Below are positions 1-9,028 of a stretch of 64,000 nucleotides of DNA, in pieces; position 1 is the stretch's first letter, and every line of letters starts with the position of its first letter. The stretch lies in NCBI RefSeq assembly GCF_000262755.1, contig NZ_AFEU01000001.1:1-64000 (forward strand). The letters run 5' to 3'. The DNA comes from Bacillus methanolicus PB1. GTDB taxonomy: Bacteria > Bacillota > Bacilli > Bacillales > Cytobacillaceae. Made by a program: the position numbers and the translations under genes. The notes below the pieces were generated by a model, which worked only from the letters and a program-made list of their open reading frames with translations, was not told the DNA's origin and did not search any database.

Positions 1-86
1 TTTAATCGGGCATGGCTGAAGAAATAATTAACTTTTTTGTGTCCGGAAATTTGACTTAGATCCACTTTGAATTTCTTCCTTCCCCT

Positions 87-239
87 CTATATTAAGTTTT
101 GTAAATCGTCCTTTGGGAGGGGAATTAATATTTCACCTAACTGTAGATGTTCACTAAAACCTATTTCTTTAACCTTTTGAACATCTTGTTCTTCAATTAA
201 AACGCCTACTCTAAAAATTTCTCCATCATTTACGAATCG
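87..239 (-). pseudogene. remnant of an unrecognised protein
   Basis: Reading the minus strand from 239 gives an open stretch of 50 codons without a start codon (it includes NDGEIFRVGVLIEEQDV and LGEILIPLP), ending in TAG at 87-89. The composition looks like real protein, and a different frame stays open for a while beyond the stop. That suggests a decayed C-terminal gene fragment. I do not recognise the family with confidence. The rest of 1-770 shows no convincing gene; two 60-codon plus-strand frames at 335-517 and 511-693 lack ribosome binding sites. Confidence 0.35.
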
Positions 240-549
240 ATATATTTATTGATTGAGTTAATAAACTTTCTTCACTTATTTTTAATCTAAACGATTTTGC
301 TTATATTAAGCAGCATTTCGCTATTCTTAAATCGATGATTCAACGGCAAAAAGAAAATAATGATTTTCTTTTGGATAAGCGAATCTTCCGTTCATCTTCA
401 AAGATAGCAACTAAAAATTTCCGTATTTCAGTGATCTTTACTCGTTTAAACTTTCAAACAACACCTTCCTCATCAAATTCAAGATATCATTACCCAATTA
501 CTCTTGATTTTTGTTAACCAATATTACAAATAAAATAATTAACCATATA

Positions 550-594
550 AAAAGGCAGTATCCTACATCAAATTATGAAGAGGAACTGCCTTTT
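550..594. terminator. hairpin, possible terminator
   Basis: Ten-base inverted repeat AAAAGGCAGT / ACTGCCTTTT with a 25-base loop. The arms end in A/T runs, so it could terminate transcription in either direction. No certain gene feeds into it apart from read-through from brxL on the minus strand. Confidence 0.35.
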
Positions 595-732
595 GTTGTG
601 AATATCATGATGTCTATTTTCCAAGGAGTCCAGTTGGGATTTTCACAATTCATCGATGCAACTTACTTTTCTCATTTCCCAAATCTTTTATAAGAAAATA
701 GATTCTATTTGTGTTGTGCTAATGTTACATTA

Positions 733-754
733 TATCACTCATTTTAGAGTGATA
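733..754 (-). terminator. hairpin just after brxL
   Basis: Perfect eight-base inverted repeat TATCACTC / GAGTGATA with a six-base loop, 18 bases past the brxL stop on the minus strand. It lacks a good T-run, so its role as terminator of the BREX operon is only plausible. Confidence 0.35.
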
Positions 755-771
755 GGATTAATATTTGCTTT

Positions 772-2826
772 TCAACTTACCCCCAACGCCTTATAAACTG
801 CATCAATCGGATCGGAGTAGAAAATTGGTTGTACTTTAATTAACAAATCAGCAGGAACAGTTTGAAAATCTGCAACAGATGAAGCAGGAATAAGTACCTT
901 TTTAGTCCCTGCATCTACACAAACCTGTAATACATTCGCAAGCTGTTCAACCTTTTCAATTGTCCCACCAACCGTCATATTGCCTAATACAACAGTGCTT
1001 TCCTGTACAGGCTTCTCTAATGCCGCTGAACATAATCCAATGAGTTCTGCAATGGCAAGCTGATGAGTTAGCCCGATTCCTTGTAAGTCGGCAATGTGCA
1101 TGAGATAATCTTTTGTCTTAATGGCAATTGTACCGCTGATGCTCTTACTGTTTGCCGAAAAGAAACGATAGGCTGTATCTAAGCTCTCTTTCACTGCACG
1201 ATTCGAACCGACACCAGACTTTTCAAATTTTCCTGATCCGCTTACGACCTGATTTTCGAGTTTAAACACCCCGATCATACCCGACTCGCCATAACCAACC
1301 GTATAAACGTGACCTGGTTTACCCATGCCTTCAGGAATCAGCTTTCCTCCACCTTGCTCTGGTACGGATACATATTCTTCTTGCAACGACTCTTTATCTA
1401 TATAAGAAAACATGACATCGTAAAATTCCATGCCGCCGATTTTCTTGAGCTGTTCCTTAACTCGGCGGCGTCCTTCTAACGCATATTGAAGGACTTCTTC
1501 GACATCTTCTTTCGTATATTGATTGTGCGGATATAATAGCTTCATTAACCCCGAAACAGTTTTACGAATAGCGATTACATCACGTTGATTCAAATTATTA
1601 CCGAGTTTAAAGAATCTATCAATAGCATCACCAAATGAGCGTTTTCTCATTTCTCGGAAGTATTCCGCTAAATAATCAACAATAAAGCCGTAACGGTCTG
1701 TGAAGAATTCTGGCCGCATCTTTGGAATTTCCCAGCCAGGCAAATAGTAATGCATACGATCAAAAAAGGCGGTATCATTGTTCATTCCTTCTGGGAACGG
1801 AGCAAATAAATGTGAAGTTTTAATTAGAGAGTCTACACTTTGATTAATATTTCCGACGAATACCATCGATGCTGACGCTGTTTTTTCCTCTTTTCCTCTT
1901 GCAAAGGAACCTGAAGCCATATAGTCTTTCATTATTTGGATACCGTCTTTATCTTTAAACTTGATGCCTGCCACCTCATCAAATGCAACTGTATCCCACA
2001 TTCCCACAAGTCCTACTTGACGGCTCGACATATTGTAAAATAGGTTCGCAACAGTTGTTTGTCCACCCGAAACAAGAATAGAGTTTGGGGAAATTTCTTT
2101 GTATACATGTGATTTTCCTGTACCACGAGGACCAAGCTCGCACATATTGTAATTGTTTTCAACTAAAGGTACAAGACGAAGCAATAAATGCCACTTCACT
2201 CGTTCATCTAATTGCGTAGGCTCCATACCTGTAGAACGAATGAGAATATCAATCCATTCATCCTTTGTGAAATGTTTTCGTCCTTCAATGATTTCATTTA
2301 AATCCATATTTGGCATTTGAATCGGTTTTAAATTACTTATGCTAAATGGACTCATATTACGTTGTTCTTCGTCATAATAGTAATCCATTTTCAGCATACA
2401 CCAAATACCGCCTGCTAAAAGCTTGTCATACTCTTTTACATAGTTGGCTGAAATTGGTACGTCTTTTAATCCTAAATTCGAAAATTCGGCTTCATATGTA
2501 TCCTTTTTGGAATTTAAACGAACAGTAATTTTATCTATGATCGAGTATTGTCCAAGCTCCCGTATTTTCGACTTTATCTTTTCTGCTTCGTCAGGACGAA
2601 CGAAGTTATCCGATAAAATTTTTTTGACTCGTTCGACACCTTCACGAATACTTGCTTCGTCGTCTGTGGCGGCATACATGCCTAATAAATACTCCAATAC
2701 ATAAACAGGAACATTGGCTCCTTCTTTAATCAGTTTGGTTAAGTCTTTTCGCACAACCCGCCCGCTGAACACTCGGTTGAGTTTAGCATCTAACTCAACA
2801 GAACTTGAAGAGCTATATCCATCCAT
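772..2826 (-). CDS. brxL: BrxL, Lon-like AAA+ protein of BREX type 1
   Basis: Last gene of the BREX operon, about 684 aa. BrxL is the Lon-like AAA+ component of BREX type 1 phage defence. The sequence shows a Walker A motif GPRGTGKSH near residue 230, a Walker B-like VAFDEVAG near 280, and a C-terminal Lon-type fold (about 540-684) with GIGLTHQLA and GTKKVLIPAS. The usual Lon Ser-Lys dyad (PSAG and the later Lys) is not evident, so proteolysis is doubtful. Start: GGGAG precedes the ATG at 2826, which I prefer to the in-frame GTG three codons upstream. It follows pglZ by 21 bases, so it is probably cotranscribed with it. Confidence 0.92.
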   Translation of the reverse strand: MDGYSSSSSVELDAKLNRVFSGRVVRKDLTKLIKEGANVPVYVLEYLLGMYAATDDEASIREGVERVKKILSDNFVRPDEAEKIKSKIRELGQYSIIDKITVRLNSKKDTYEAEFSNLGLKDVPISANYVKEYDKLLAGGIWCMLKMDYYYDEEQRNMSPFSISNLKPIQMPNMDLNEIIEGRKHFTKDEWIDILIRSTGMEPTQLDERVKWHLLLRLVPLVENNYNMCELGPRGTGKSHVYKEISPNSILVSGGQTTVANLFYNMSSRQVGLVGMWDTVAFDEVAGIKFKDKDGIQIMKDYMASGSFARGKEEKTASASMVFVGNINQSVDSLIKTSHLFAPFPEGMNNDTAFFDRMHYYLPGWEIPKMRPEFFTDRYGFIVDYLAEYFREMRKRSFGDAIDRFFKLGNNLNQRDVIAIRKTVSGLMKLLYPHNQYTKEDVEEVLQYALEGRRRVKEQLKKIGGMEFYDVMFSYIDKESLQEEYVSVPEQGGGKLIPEGMGKPGHVYTVGYGESGMIGVFKLENQVVSGSGKFEKSGVGSNRAVKESLDTAYRFFSANSKSISGTIAIKTKDYLMHIADLQGIGLTHQLAIAELIGLCSAALEKPVQESTVVLGNMTVGGTIEKVEQLANVLQVCVDAGTKKVLIPASSVADFQTVPADLLIKVQPIFYSDPIDAVYKALGVS

Positions 2827-2847
2827 TAAATACACTCCCTTCTACGA

Positions 2848-5406
2848 TTAAAAATCGAAATCATTCACAATCCCAAGACTTATTCGGAATGGAATTTTTT
2901 CTAATACCACTCCTGTTTCTATGTCTTTAATCATCAAATAATAATCTTTATTACGGTCATAATTAAATGACTTTAGCACAAATTGTAGCTTAAAAATACG
3001 CTCTTCTGGTTTATCAGCCGTTTTATCACCAATGACAATTTCCTCATTGGAAATCACTCGTCCTTGTTCATCAGCCATATGAATGACAACTGTCCGAGGT
3101 GTCATTTTCTCTTCCACTTTTTCGGTCTGGAAGAACGACAAATTAAAGATACTATTGGTAATCTTACGTGTCGTATTCGTCAATTTAATATCGACCTGCT
3201 CTATTTCTCTCGCTACCGCCTGTCCTCTGCGAGCATTCTTGAAGCTGATAACAGGTACAATCACCTCTTGAAGGCTTGCCCCACCATGAACAAAGTTGAC
3301 ACCTTGTCCTTTCATTTTAAAACGTATCGTCGATTTTGGTACATAAGCAGTCAAATTTTCACCGTTTGAAATAATTCCTTTTAATGGAATTCTTAACAAC
3401 CCGTCAATGTCTCTATCTTCTTTTGACAATATATAACGGCGTTTGACTTCAAGATATGAAAGGTCCTCTCGTTCGATTTTATCGCTTTCCTCTAGTGGAT
3501 TTCGTTGATATATAAAGCCATGATCGGCTGTAATCAGGATGTTCGTTCCACTTAAATCATCCCTAATGGCTTTAACGATGTTATAAATCTCATCCAATGA
3601 ACGTTCCACCGCATCAAAGGTATACATTTCTGTAGACGCATGATCCCCTGTTGCATCAATACTATTGTGATAAATGTAAATTAGTTTCTTTCCTTTAAAC
3701 CGTTCCCGTCTGGCAGGTTTATTCATTGCCATAAATTCCATATATGAAATAGCAATGCTATCTTCAGAAGCTTTTCGAAGGATTTCCATCCGATTCTCAA
3801 TCCCTTGTGAAGCCATACCGTCTACGATTATCTGCCCCTTATCATTGAACTCTATATTCCGATGCGGAAGTAACGCCGCCATTCCAAGCTTTGTAATAGA
3901 AGGAATCACACTTAACACCGAATGAATTTCACTGCTACCCATTGTCTCGGAATTTAAACGATTCGTAATCTCAACACCGATGTCATACCGAAGTGCATCG
4001 GAAATAATGACAAAGACTCGTTCTCCTTTGTTAATCTTAGGTGCAACATATGTTTTGTAAAATTCTCGCTGATTTAAAACTCCTTCTATTCCCCATTGAT
4101 CTTTTACTTCCTCTTGAATGGCACATGACCAATGCGTACTCAACTCACCCATATACCAATTCGTGTAGTAATGTTCCACCATTGTCCGAAGCTCTTTTAA
4201 CAGATCCGTTTGTTCAGCTTGATCAAAAGCAACGTAGAACTTTCGATAATAAGTCTCCATCTTATAGTAGTGCTGAACATACTTCGCATACATATCCTTC
4301 ATACTCTCTTTAGGTACTCCTCTTGAAAACCCTTTAGCAAATTCAACTATTTCAACTGTATTGTACAAAGCTTCGTACACATATCGATTTGCTCCATAGA
4401 AATGCTTTGCCCGACGAAGGAGAATCAAGTTCTTGTACGTCTCAAAATCTTCATGGTGTTGTTTGAGACTATTGAAGATATACAAAATAATAGCTTGATC
4501 AAAATATGGAAACACATCTACTTTTTTGAATTCATCAACTGATAAATGCTGTATCATTTCAGGTAAGCGAATTTCTTTTTCAATTTGCTTCACGAACTCG
4601 TCATAACGTTCTGCATCGGTACGATGGTGCATCCAATGATCAATAAAGACTAACGCATTTGTTCTTCCACGCTCGCCAATATACTGCTTGACGTTTGTTA
4701 AATGTCTTGCCTCAATGGAGTGGCTTAGTGCTGTAATCGTTAGATGCATAAACAATTTTTTCAATGAAGGCTGTTCTTGGTCAAAGCCATAGTAGTGGTT
4801 CATATATTTCCAAAATACTTGTTTTCCGAGTAACTTATTAATTTGGGACAAATATTTATTTTCACTATCATCAAGTGTATCCATCAGAATCGTGCGTAAC
4901 ACTTCTTCCAATGTTGGCGTGCGAAGATTGCATAAAACGCTCATCATCGCTATTTCAAATGTTTCTTCTGTGTATTGTTCAATTGCATACGACTTTAACT
5001 TACTATAACGTTTTTTATCATCAAAAAACCTTTTATATTGCTTAACAACTCCACGCAATGAAGAATCCATGCCGAGGTCTTTCATAGTTAACGACAGTTT
5101 ATCCGCAAAGAAAGTCTTTGAATAAAGCACTGTATCCATCAACCAGTTGTCAATATCGTCCACATCTTCAGTTGTATAAATTAGGTAATGATTATGTATG
5201 TCTTCTTTTTCAAGCAAATACTTCGTAAAAAAATTATTGTTGGCAGTCCAACGGTGGATTTTCACATTATCTAACTGAATGTCATCCAACACGTCTGCAA
5301 ATTCGGCTTCTTTATCAATCCAAAAAACGACGTGTCGTTTTTCAAAGTCTTTTAATGGCTTTTGAAAAAGCTCAGATAAAGACTGAAGGACTTCTTTCAA
5401 TTCCAT
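2848..5406 (-). CDS. pglZ: PglZ, BREX type 1 alkaline-phosphatase-superfamily protein
   Basis: About 852 aa. PglZ is a core component shared by BREX and Pgl systems and belongs to the alkaline phosphatase superfamily. The metal-site motifs of that fold are visible: ISDALRYDIG near residue 467 and ITADHGFIY near 627, followed by a C-terminal domain of the BREX-1 type. The start at 5406 is chosen because GAGGTGAGAG lies just upstream of that ATG; upstream in-frame starts have no such site. It lies 74 bases after pglX and 21 bases before brxL on the same strand. The frame is intact. Confidence 0.93.
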   Translation of the reverse strand: MELKEVLQSLSELFQKPLKDFEKRHVVFWIDKEAEFADVLDDIQLDNVKIHRWTANNNFFTKYLLEKEDIHNHYLIYTTEDVDDIDNWLMDTVLYSKTFFADKLSLTMKDLGMDSSLRGVVKQYKRFFDDKKRYSKLKSYAIEQYTEETFEIAMMSVLCNLRTPTLEEVLRTILMDTLDDSENKYLSQINKLLGKQVFWKYMNHYYGFDQEQPSLKKLFMHLTITALSHSIEARHLTNVKQYIGERGRTNALVFIDHWMHHRTDAERYDEFVKQIEKEIRLPEMIQHLSVDEFKKVDVFPYFDQAIILYIFNSLKQHHEDFETYKNLILLRRAKHFYGANRYVYEALYNTVEIVEFAKGFSRGVPKESMKDMYAKYVQHYYKMETYYRKFYVAFDQAEQTDLLKELRTMVEHYYTNWYMGELSTHWSCAIQEEVKDQWGIEGVLNQREFYKTYVAPKINKGERVFVIISDALRYDIGVEITNRLNSETMGSSEIHSVLSVIPSITKLGMAALLPHRNIEFNDKGQIIVDGMASQGIENRMEILRKASEDSIAISYMEFMAMNKPARRERFKGKKLIYIYHNSIDATGDHASTEMYTFDAVERSLDEIYNIVKAIRDDLSGTNILITADHGFIYQRNPLEESDKIEREDLSYLEVKRRYILSKEDRDIDGLLRIPLKGIISNGENLTAYVPKSTIRFKMKGQGVNFVHGGASLQEVIVPVISFKNARRGQAVAREIEQVDIKLTNTTRKITNSIFNLSFFQTEKVEEKMTPRTVVIHMADEQGRVISNEEIVIGDKTADKPEERIFKLQFVLKSFNYDRNKDYYLMIKDIETGVVLEKIPFRISLGIVNDFDF

Positions 5407-5480
5407 TACTCTCACCTCTCTTACTCTCATTATAAACAAGAATATACCAGAACAAAGTCCTGGTACATTCTTGTTCGAAT

Positions 5481-8400
5481 TTATTTAATTGGAGCTACTA
5501 ATCCTTCAAACTTCGCATAATTGACGACAACTCCATCATCAAGGTCAATCTCGATTTGCTGATCCGCCATATGATGAAGAAGCTCATCGTATTCTTTCAG
5601 TTCATCGATTTTTTTCTCAAGAGCTTTCAATTCTTTTTTCGCATTACTGATTTCTTTTGCCGTAGAGTCCCCTTCGATAATACACAACAGTGATTTCTTC
5701 TCAGCATCCATACGAAATTGAAGCTCATGTAAATAATTCGTTCTAATTCTTGATAACGTTGTTTTATCATAACGATGCATATAGATTAAACAGTTAAATG
5801 CCTTCTGCTTACCAGAAGTAAATAACCAATAAATTGGTCGTTTCTTATACGTCTGAACATGGTCTTTGAAGAAATCATTTAAGAAATAACGTCTAATAGT
5901 TTCTTTAGCTGTCTCTCCTTTTTTCTTACCAAGAGTATTAGCAATAAAATCAAGGTTCTCTGCCAAATTCTCTTCACCAAACGTAACTTTAACAAAATTG
6001 ACAAACCTCGATATGATGTCATCCTCGAAATACGCCCCTGGTAAAATTGACATGATGTTATCTTGAACCACTGGGAACTTCTTATATCGAGAAGCATCAA
6101 ACTCACCACCCGCATAAATAAGACCATCTTCATCAAGCGAATAACGACCGAATGAACATCCGATGGCATAGGAAATGAAACTCTTTATATCTCGCTCCAA
6201 GTCAGCTTTTCGAATCGTCACATCTGCTTCATCTACTTCAGGAGTTAACTCGTCTTGCAAGCCGTATATCTCAATAAAAATGCGGTTAAGCTCTTCTTCA
6301 TTTGACTTGAGTTGATTGAATTGAGATTTCGAAAACTGTTTCCAACTATTAAATGCTGATTCAATTTTTGGAGAAGGATACTTCATCAAGGGATGCTTCT
6401 TAAAATCCCAAGATGTTTCAAAATTGTCCCAATCCAACATTGAGAGATTAATACAATTTTTACTTAACTCTTCAACTTCTTTTTTCTCATCCACAATACA
6501 AGGGATTTTTTTTATTTGTTCTGGTCCAAAGTTAATTGTAGGGGCAAGTATTCTCAGAATCTCTTTTGCTACTTTGGAATTTAATAACGCAATAAAATAA
6601 TATATATCATCTTTCACAAAACAAGTAGGGCCACCATTACCAAATAAAATCCCTTGGGGTACATATCTTAAGGAAAAAAGTTTACTGGAAACTTCCGTCC
6701 ATGTTAAGCCCTCAAGAAAATAGTAACTATTTTCTCTCAAACGAAAATTATTTTTGTTATCAAATTTTACTTCATAAGCATCATTTTCTAAATTAACTAC
6801 ACTTTCAAAATTCCCATACCACTTTCTAAAAAGTCCTCCAGCAGTAATTGGAAACCATTTATTATTACTTTTTTTCATTTCTTCATAATTTGATGTATTA
6901 AATCCAATTTTATTAACATTAACTTCGTACCACAGTCTTATAAATCTTTTATCATTACCAGTTAATATTCCTTTTTTTGTTACTCCAAACTCACCGAATT
7001 GTTTACCCTGCACAAAACTTCCAATGAATTTTTTGCTAACCCAAAAAGCAATTGGACTTCCTGGGATTTTGTTGAAGTTTTTTTGGTTAAATGAATACCT
7101 ATAAGAAACGAATGGATTTTGAACAGCTTCAATTGCTTTTTCATTTTTTTCTCTCGCTGTTCTTTCATCAATCAAGCGAACATACGTACCTTTTATACTT
7201 GGAATATATGCATTTCTCAATACAAATGCTGTAGACTGTACTACTTCTCCACCTATTTCCTCGAATGCTCTTGGTCCTAAATGCAACATGTTTTCAATCA
7301 ATTTGTTTTGAATTATTTTTTTCCTCAATTTTTCAAAGCTGGATAAAAACATCCACGAGTGTTGATTAATGCTGGCATAAAAACCATTCTTTTTTAGGTA
7401 GTGATCCAGTTCCATAAAAGCTCCAAATAAATCCGATTTCGAATCTGGATAGTGCTCTTTCAAAAAGCTGGATAGAACTGCATTCATATTTCCTGAACCC
7501 ATATACGGTGGGTTCGTTACCAAAACATCAAATATGTGACCCATGACGTAGGCTTGCTTAATCAACTTCGGAAGCAATGACAATATTTTTTCTCTTTTTT
7601 CTGTTTCAAAAAGATCGGTTTCTGGAGTTATTTTAATAGCTTCCAGTCTTTCCTGTAAAAAAGTTGTGTCATGTACCGTCACTTTAAGGAGAGAGCCTAT
7701 TGTCTTTGCATCTTGAAACTGTTCCATAAACAGTTTTGTTTTTTCGTATTTCTTTCCGTAATCCTCTCCCGCAAGATAAGCAATATCCTCATCCGTCAGG
7801 ATATTCGTTTCTTGGATAGATGCCAAGTTGAGTGTAAGCCCATCTCTTTCTACACTTCTCAAGAAACGCTTATTATACTCTAATGCTTTCATAACGAGAG
7901 AGAAACTCGCCAATTGATAGGCCCGATCATCAATATCTAAGCCGTATAGGTTTTTTTCAATAATAAGTCGAGGGATTTCCCGCTCCATGTATCCACATCT
8001 TCTATAAATTTCATACAGCACATCGAACATATATACAAGAATATGACCAGAGCCCATTGCAGGGTCAAAACACTTAATTTCTTCTACTTTCATTTCTTTG
8101 TTAATATATGGTACAAGTTTTTCCTCAAAGTCAGGCTCTGGATTTGGGTTCTCCAAAAAAAACTCCCAATTTTTCAGTAAATCCCGATGTTCTGGATGTG
8201 ATTCTATCCAATAACGTCCTAAAGAGTTTTGCACCATGTAACGGACAATCCAATCAGGGGTGAACAATTGTGTAGCGTATGGAATTTCTTCAGTCTTATA
8301 TTTTTTTTTCGCTTTAATGACACGATCTTTTTCTTCCGCAATGTAATATTGATAAAGCCATCCAATAATTTCGACTTGTTTCCAATCTTCCTCTGGAATA

Positions 8401-9014
8401 ATATTTGTATCCGTCATTTTGCGGATAAAGGAATCTTTATTGAGCAGTCCATCCGGAAACAGAATTTCAGTATAATCATCAATTTTTTCAAACATGAACG
8501 GAAGGTATTTGTTCAAATCGTTACATTGCTTAATGATCATGTACTTGAACAGTTCTTCTGTTTTATTGTTCAGCTTTAACTCTGCAACATAATCCTTATC
8601 AATATCTAAATCAACACTTAATGCTTCAGTCACAATGTCAGGCTCATGATTGTCTGGATTATAAGAAGAAAGAACACGCACTTTTGAAGGTAAATATTCA
8701 TTCACTTCCATGAAGCGAAGAGCTGTAAAACGGTTAAACCAAGTATATGCCACTTCTTCCATGACCATTTTGTAAGCATCTTCTTGAGTTCTTCCCACAC
8801 TTAACTGTTGAATACGCTGAATCAGTTTATTCCGTTTTGCTTTTTCAGAGCTTGAAAGTGGTTTGCCATCTATAAAGATGGCATCCGAACTTTCAATTTC
8901 CGCTTTTTTAATCGCTGTTTCTGTAATCCCTATTAAATTTGCTTTTGTTTTAATTTTTTCAAGCAATTCACGACGGGCATTTGTCGCAAAGTTTTTCAAC
9001 GCTGATTTATTCAA
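5481..9014 (-). CDS. pglX: PglX, BREX type 1 adenine-specific DNA methyltransferase
   Basis: 1177 aa, the normal size for BREX-1 PglX. It methylates the host BREX recognition sequence (N6-adenine in characterised systems), marking self DNA. Visible motifs are the AdoMet-binding FDPAMGSGHIL near residue 316 and the catalytic NPPY near 501. The stretch at about residues 640-900 is probably the target-recognition domain and is noticeably richer in Asn, Lys and Phe. The start is TTG at 9014 behind AAGGTGGTGA; the protein then begins MNKSALKNFATNARREL, typical of the family. It is 14 bases downstream of brxC and intact. Confidence 0.95.
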   Translation of the reverse strand: MNKSALKNFATNARRELLEKIKTKANLIGITETAIKKAEIESSDAIFIDGKPLSSSEKAKRNKLIQRIQQLSVGRTQEDAYKMVMEEVAYTWFNRFTALRFMEVNEYLPSKVRVLSSYNPDNHEPDIVTEALSVDLDIDKDYVAELKLNNKTEELFKYMIIKQCNDLNKYLPFMFEKIDDYTEILFPDGLLNKDSFIRKMTDTNIIPEEDWKQVEIIGWLYQYYIAEEKDRVIKAKKKYKTEEIPYATQLFTPDWIVRYMVQNSLGRYWIESHPEHRDLLKNWEFFLENPNPEPDFEEKLVPYINKEMKVEEIKCFDPAMGSGHILVYMFDVLYEIYRRCGYMEREIPRLIIEKNLYGLDIDDRAYQLASFSLVMKALEYNKRFLRSVERDGLTLNLASIQETNILTDEDIAYLAGEDYGKKYEKTKLFMEQFQDAKTIGSLLKVTVHDTTFLQERLEAIKITPETDLFETEKREKILSLLPKLIKQAYVMGHIFDVLVTNPPYMGSGNMNAVLSSFLKEHYPDSKSDLFGAFMELDHYLKKNGFYASINQHSWMFLSSFEKLRKKIIQNKLIENMLHLGPRAFEEIGGEVVQSTAFVLRNAYIPSIKGTYVRLIDERTAREKNEKAIEAVQNPFVSYRYSFNQKNFNKIPGSPIAFWVSKKFIGSFVQGKQFGEFGVTKKGILTGNDKRFIRLWYEVNVNKIGFNTSNYEEMKKSNNKWFPITAGGLFRKWYGNFESVVNLENDAYEVKFDNKNNFRLRENSYYFLEGLTWTEVSSKLFSLRYVPQGILFGNGGPTCFVKDDIYYFIALLNSKVAKEILRILAPTINFGPEQIKKIPCIVDEKKEVEELSKNCINLSMLDWDNFETSWDFKKHPLMKYPSPKIESAFNSWKQFSKSQFNQLKSNEEELNRIFIEIYGLQDELTPEVDEADVTIRKADLERDIKSFISYAIGCSFGRYSLDEDGLIYAGGEFDASRYKKFPVVQDNIMSILPGAYFEDDIISRFVNFVKVTFGEENLAENLDFIANTLGKKKGETAKETIRRYFLNDFFKDHVQTYKKRPIYWLFTSGKQKAFNCLIYMHRYDKTTLSRIRTNYLHELQFRMDAEKKSLLCIIEGDSTAKEISNAKKELKALEKKIDELKEYDELLHHMADQQIEIDLDDGVVVNYAKFEGLVAPIK

Positions 9015-9028
9015 AATATGTCACCACC

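Noticed and set aside
335..693. Two 60-codon plus-strand frames at the start of the window
   Set aside because: No ribosome binding sites, ordinary A/T-rich composition, and a hairpin lies inside the second.
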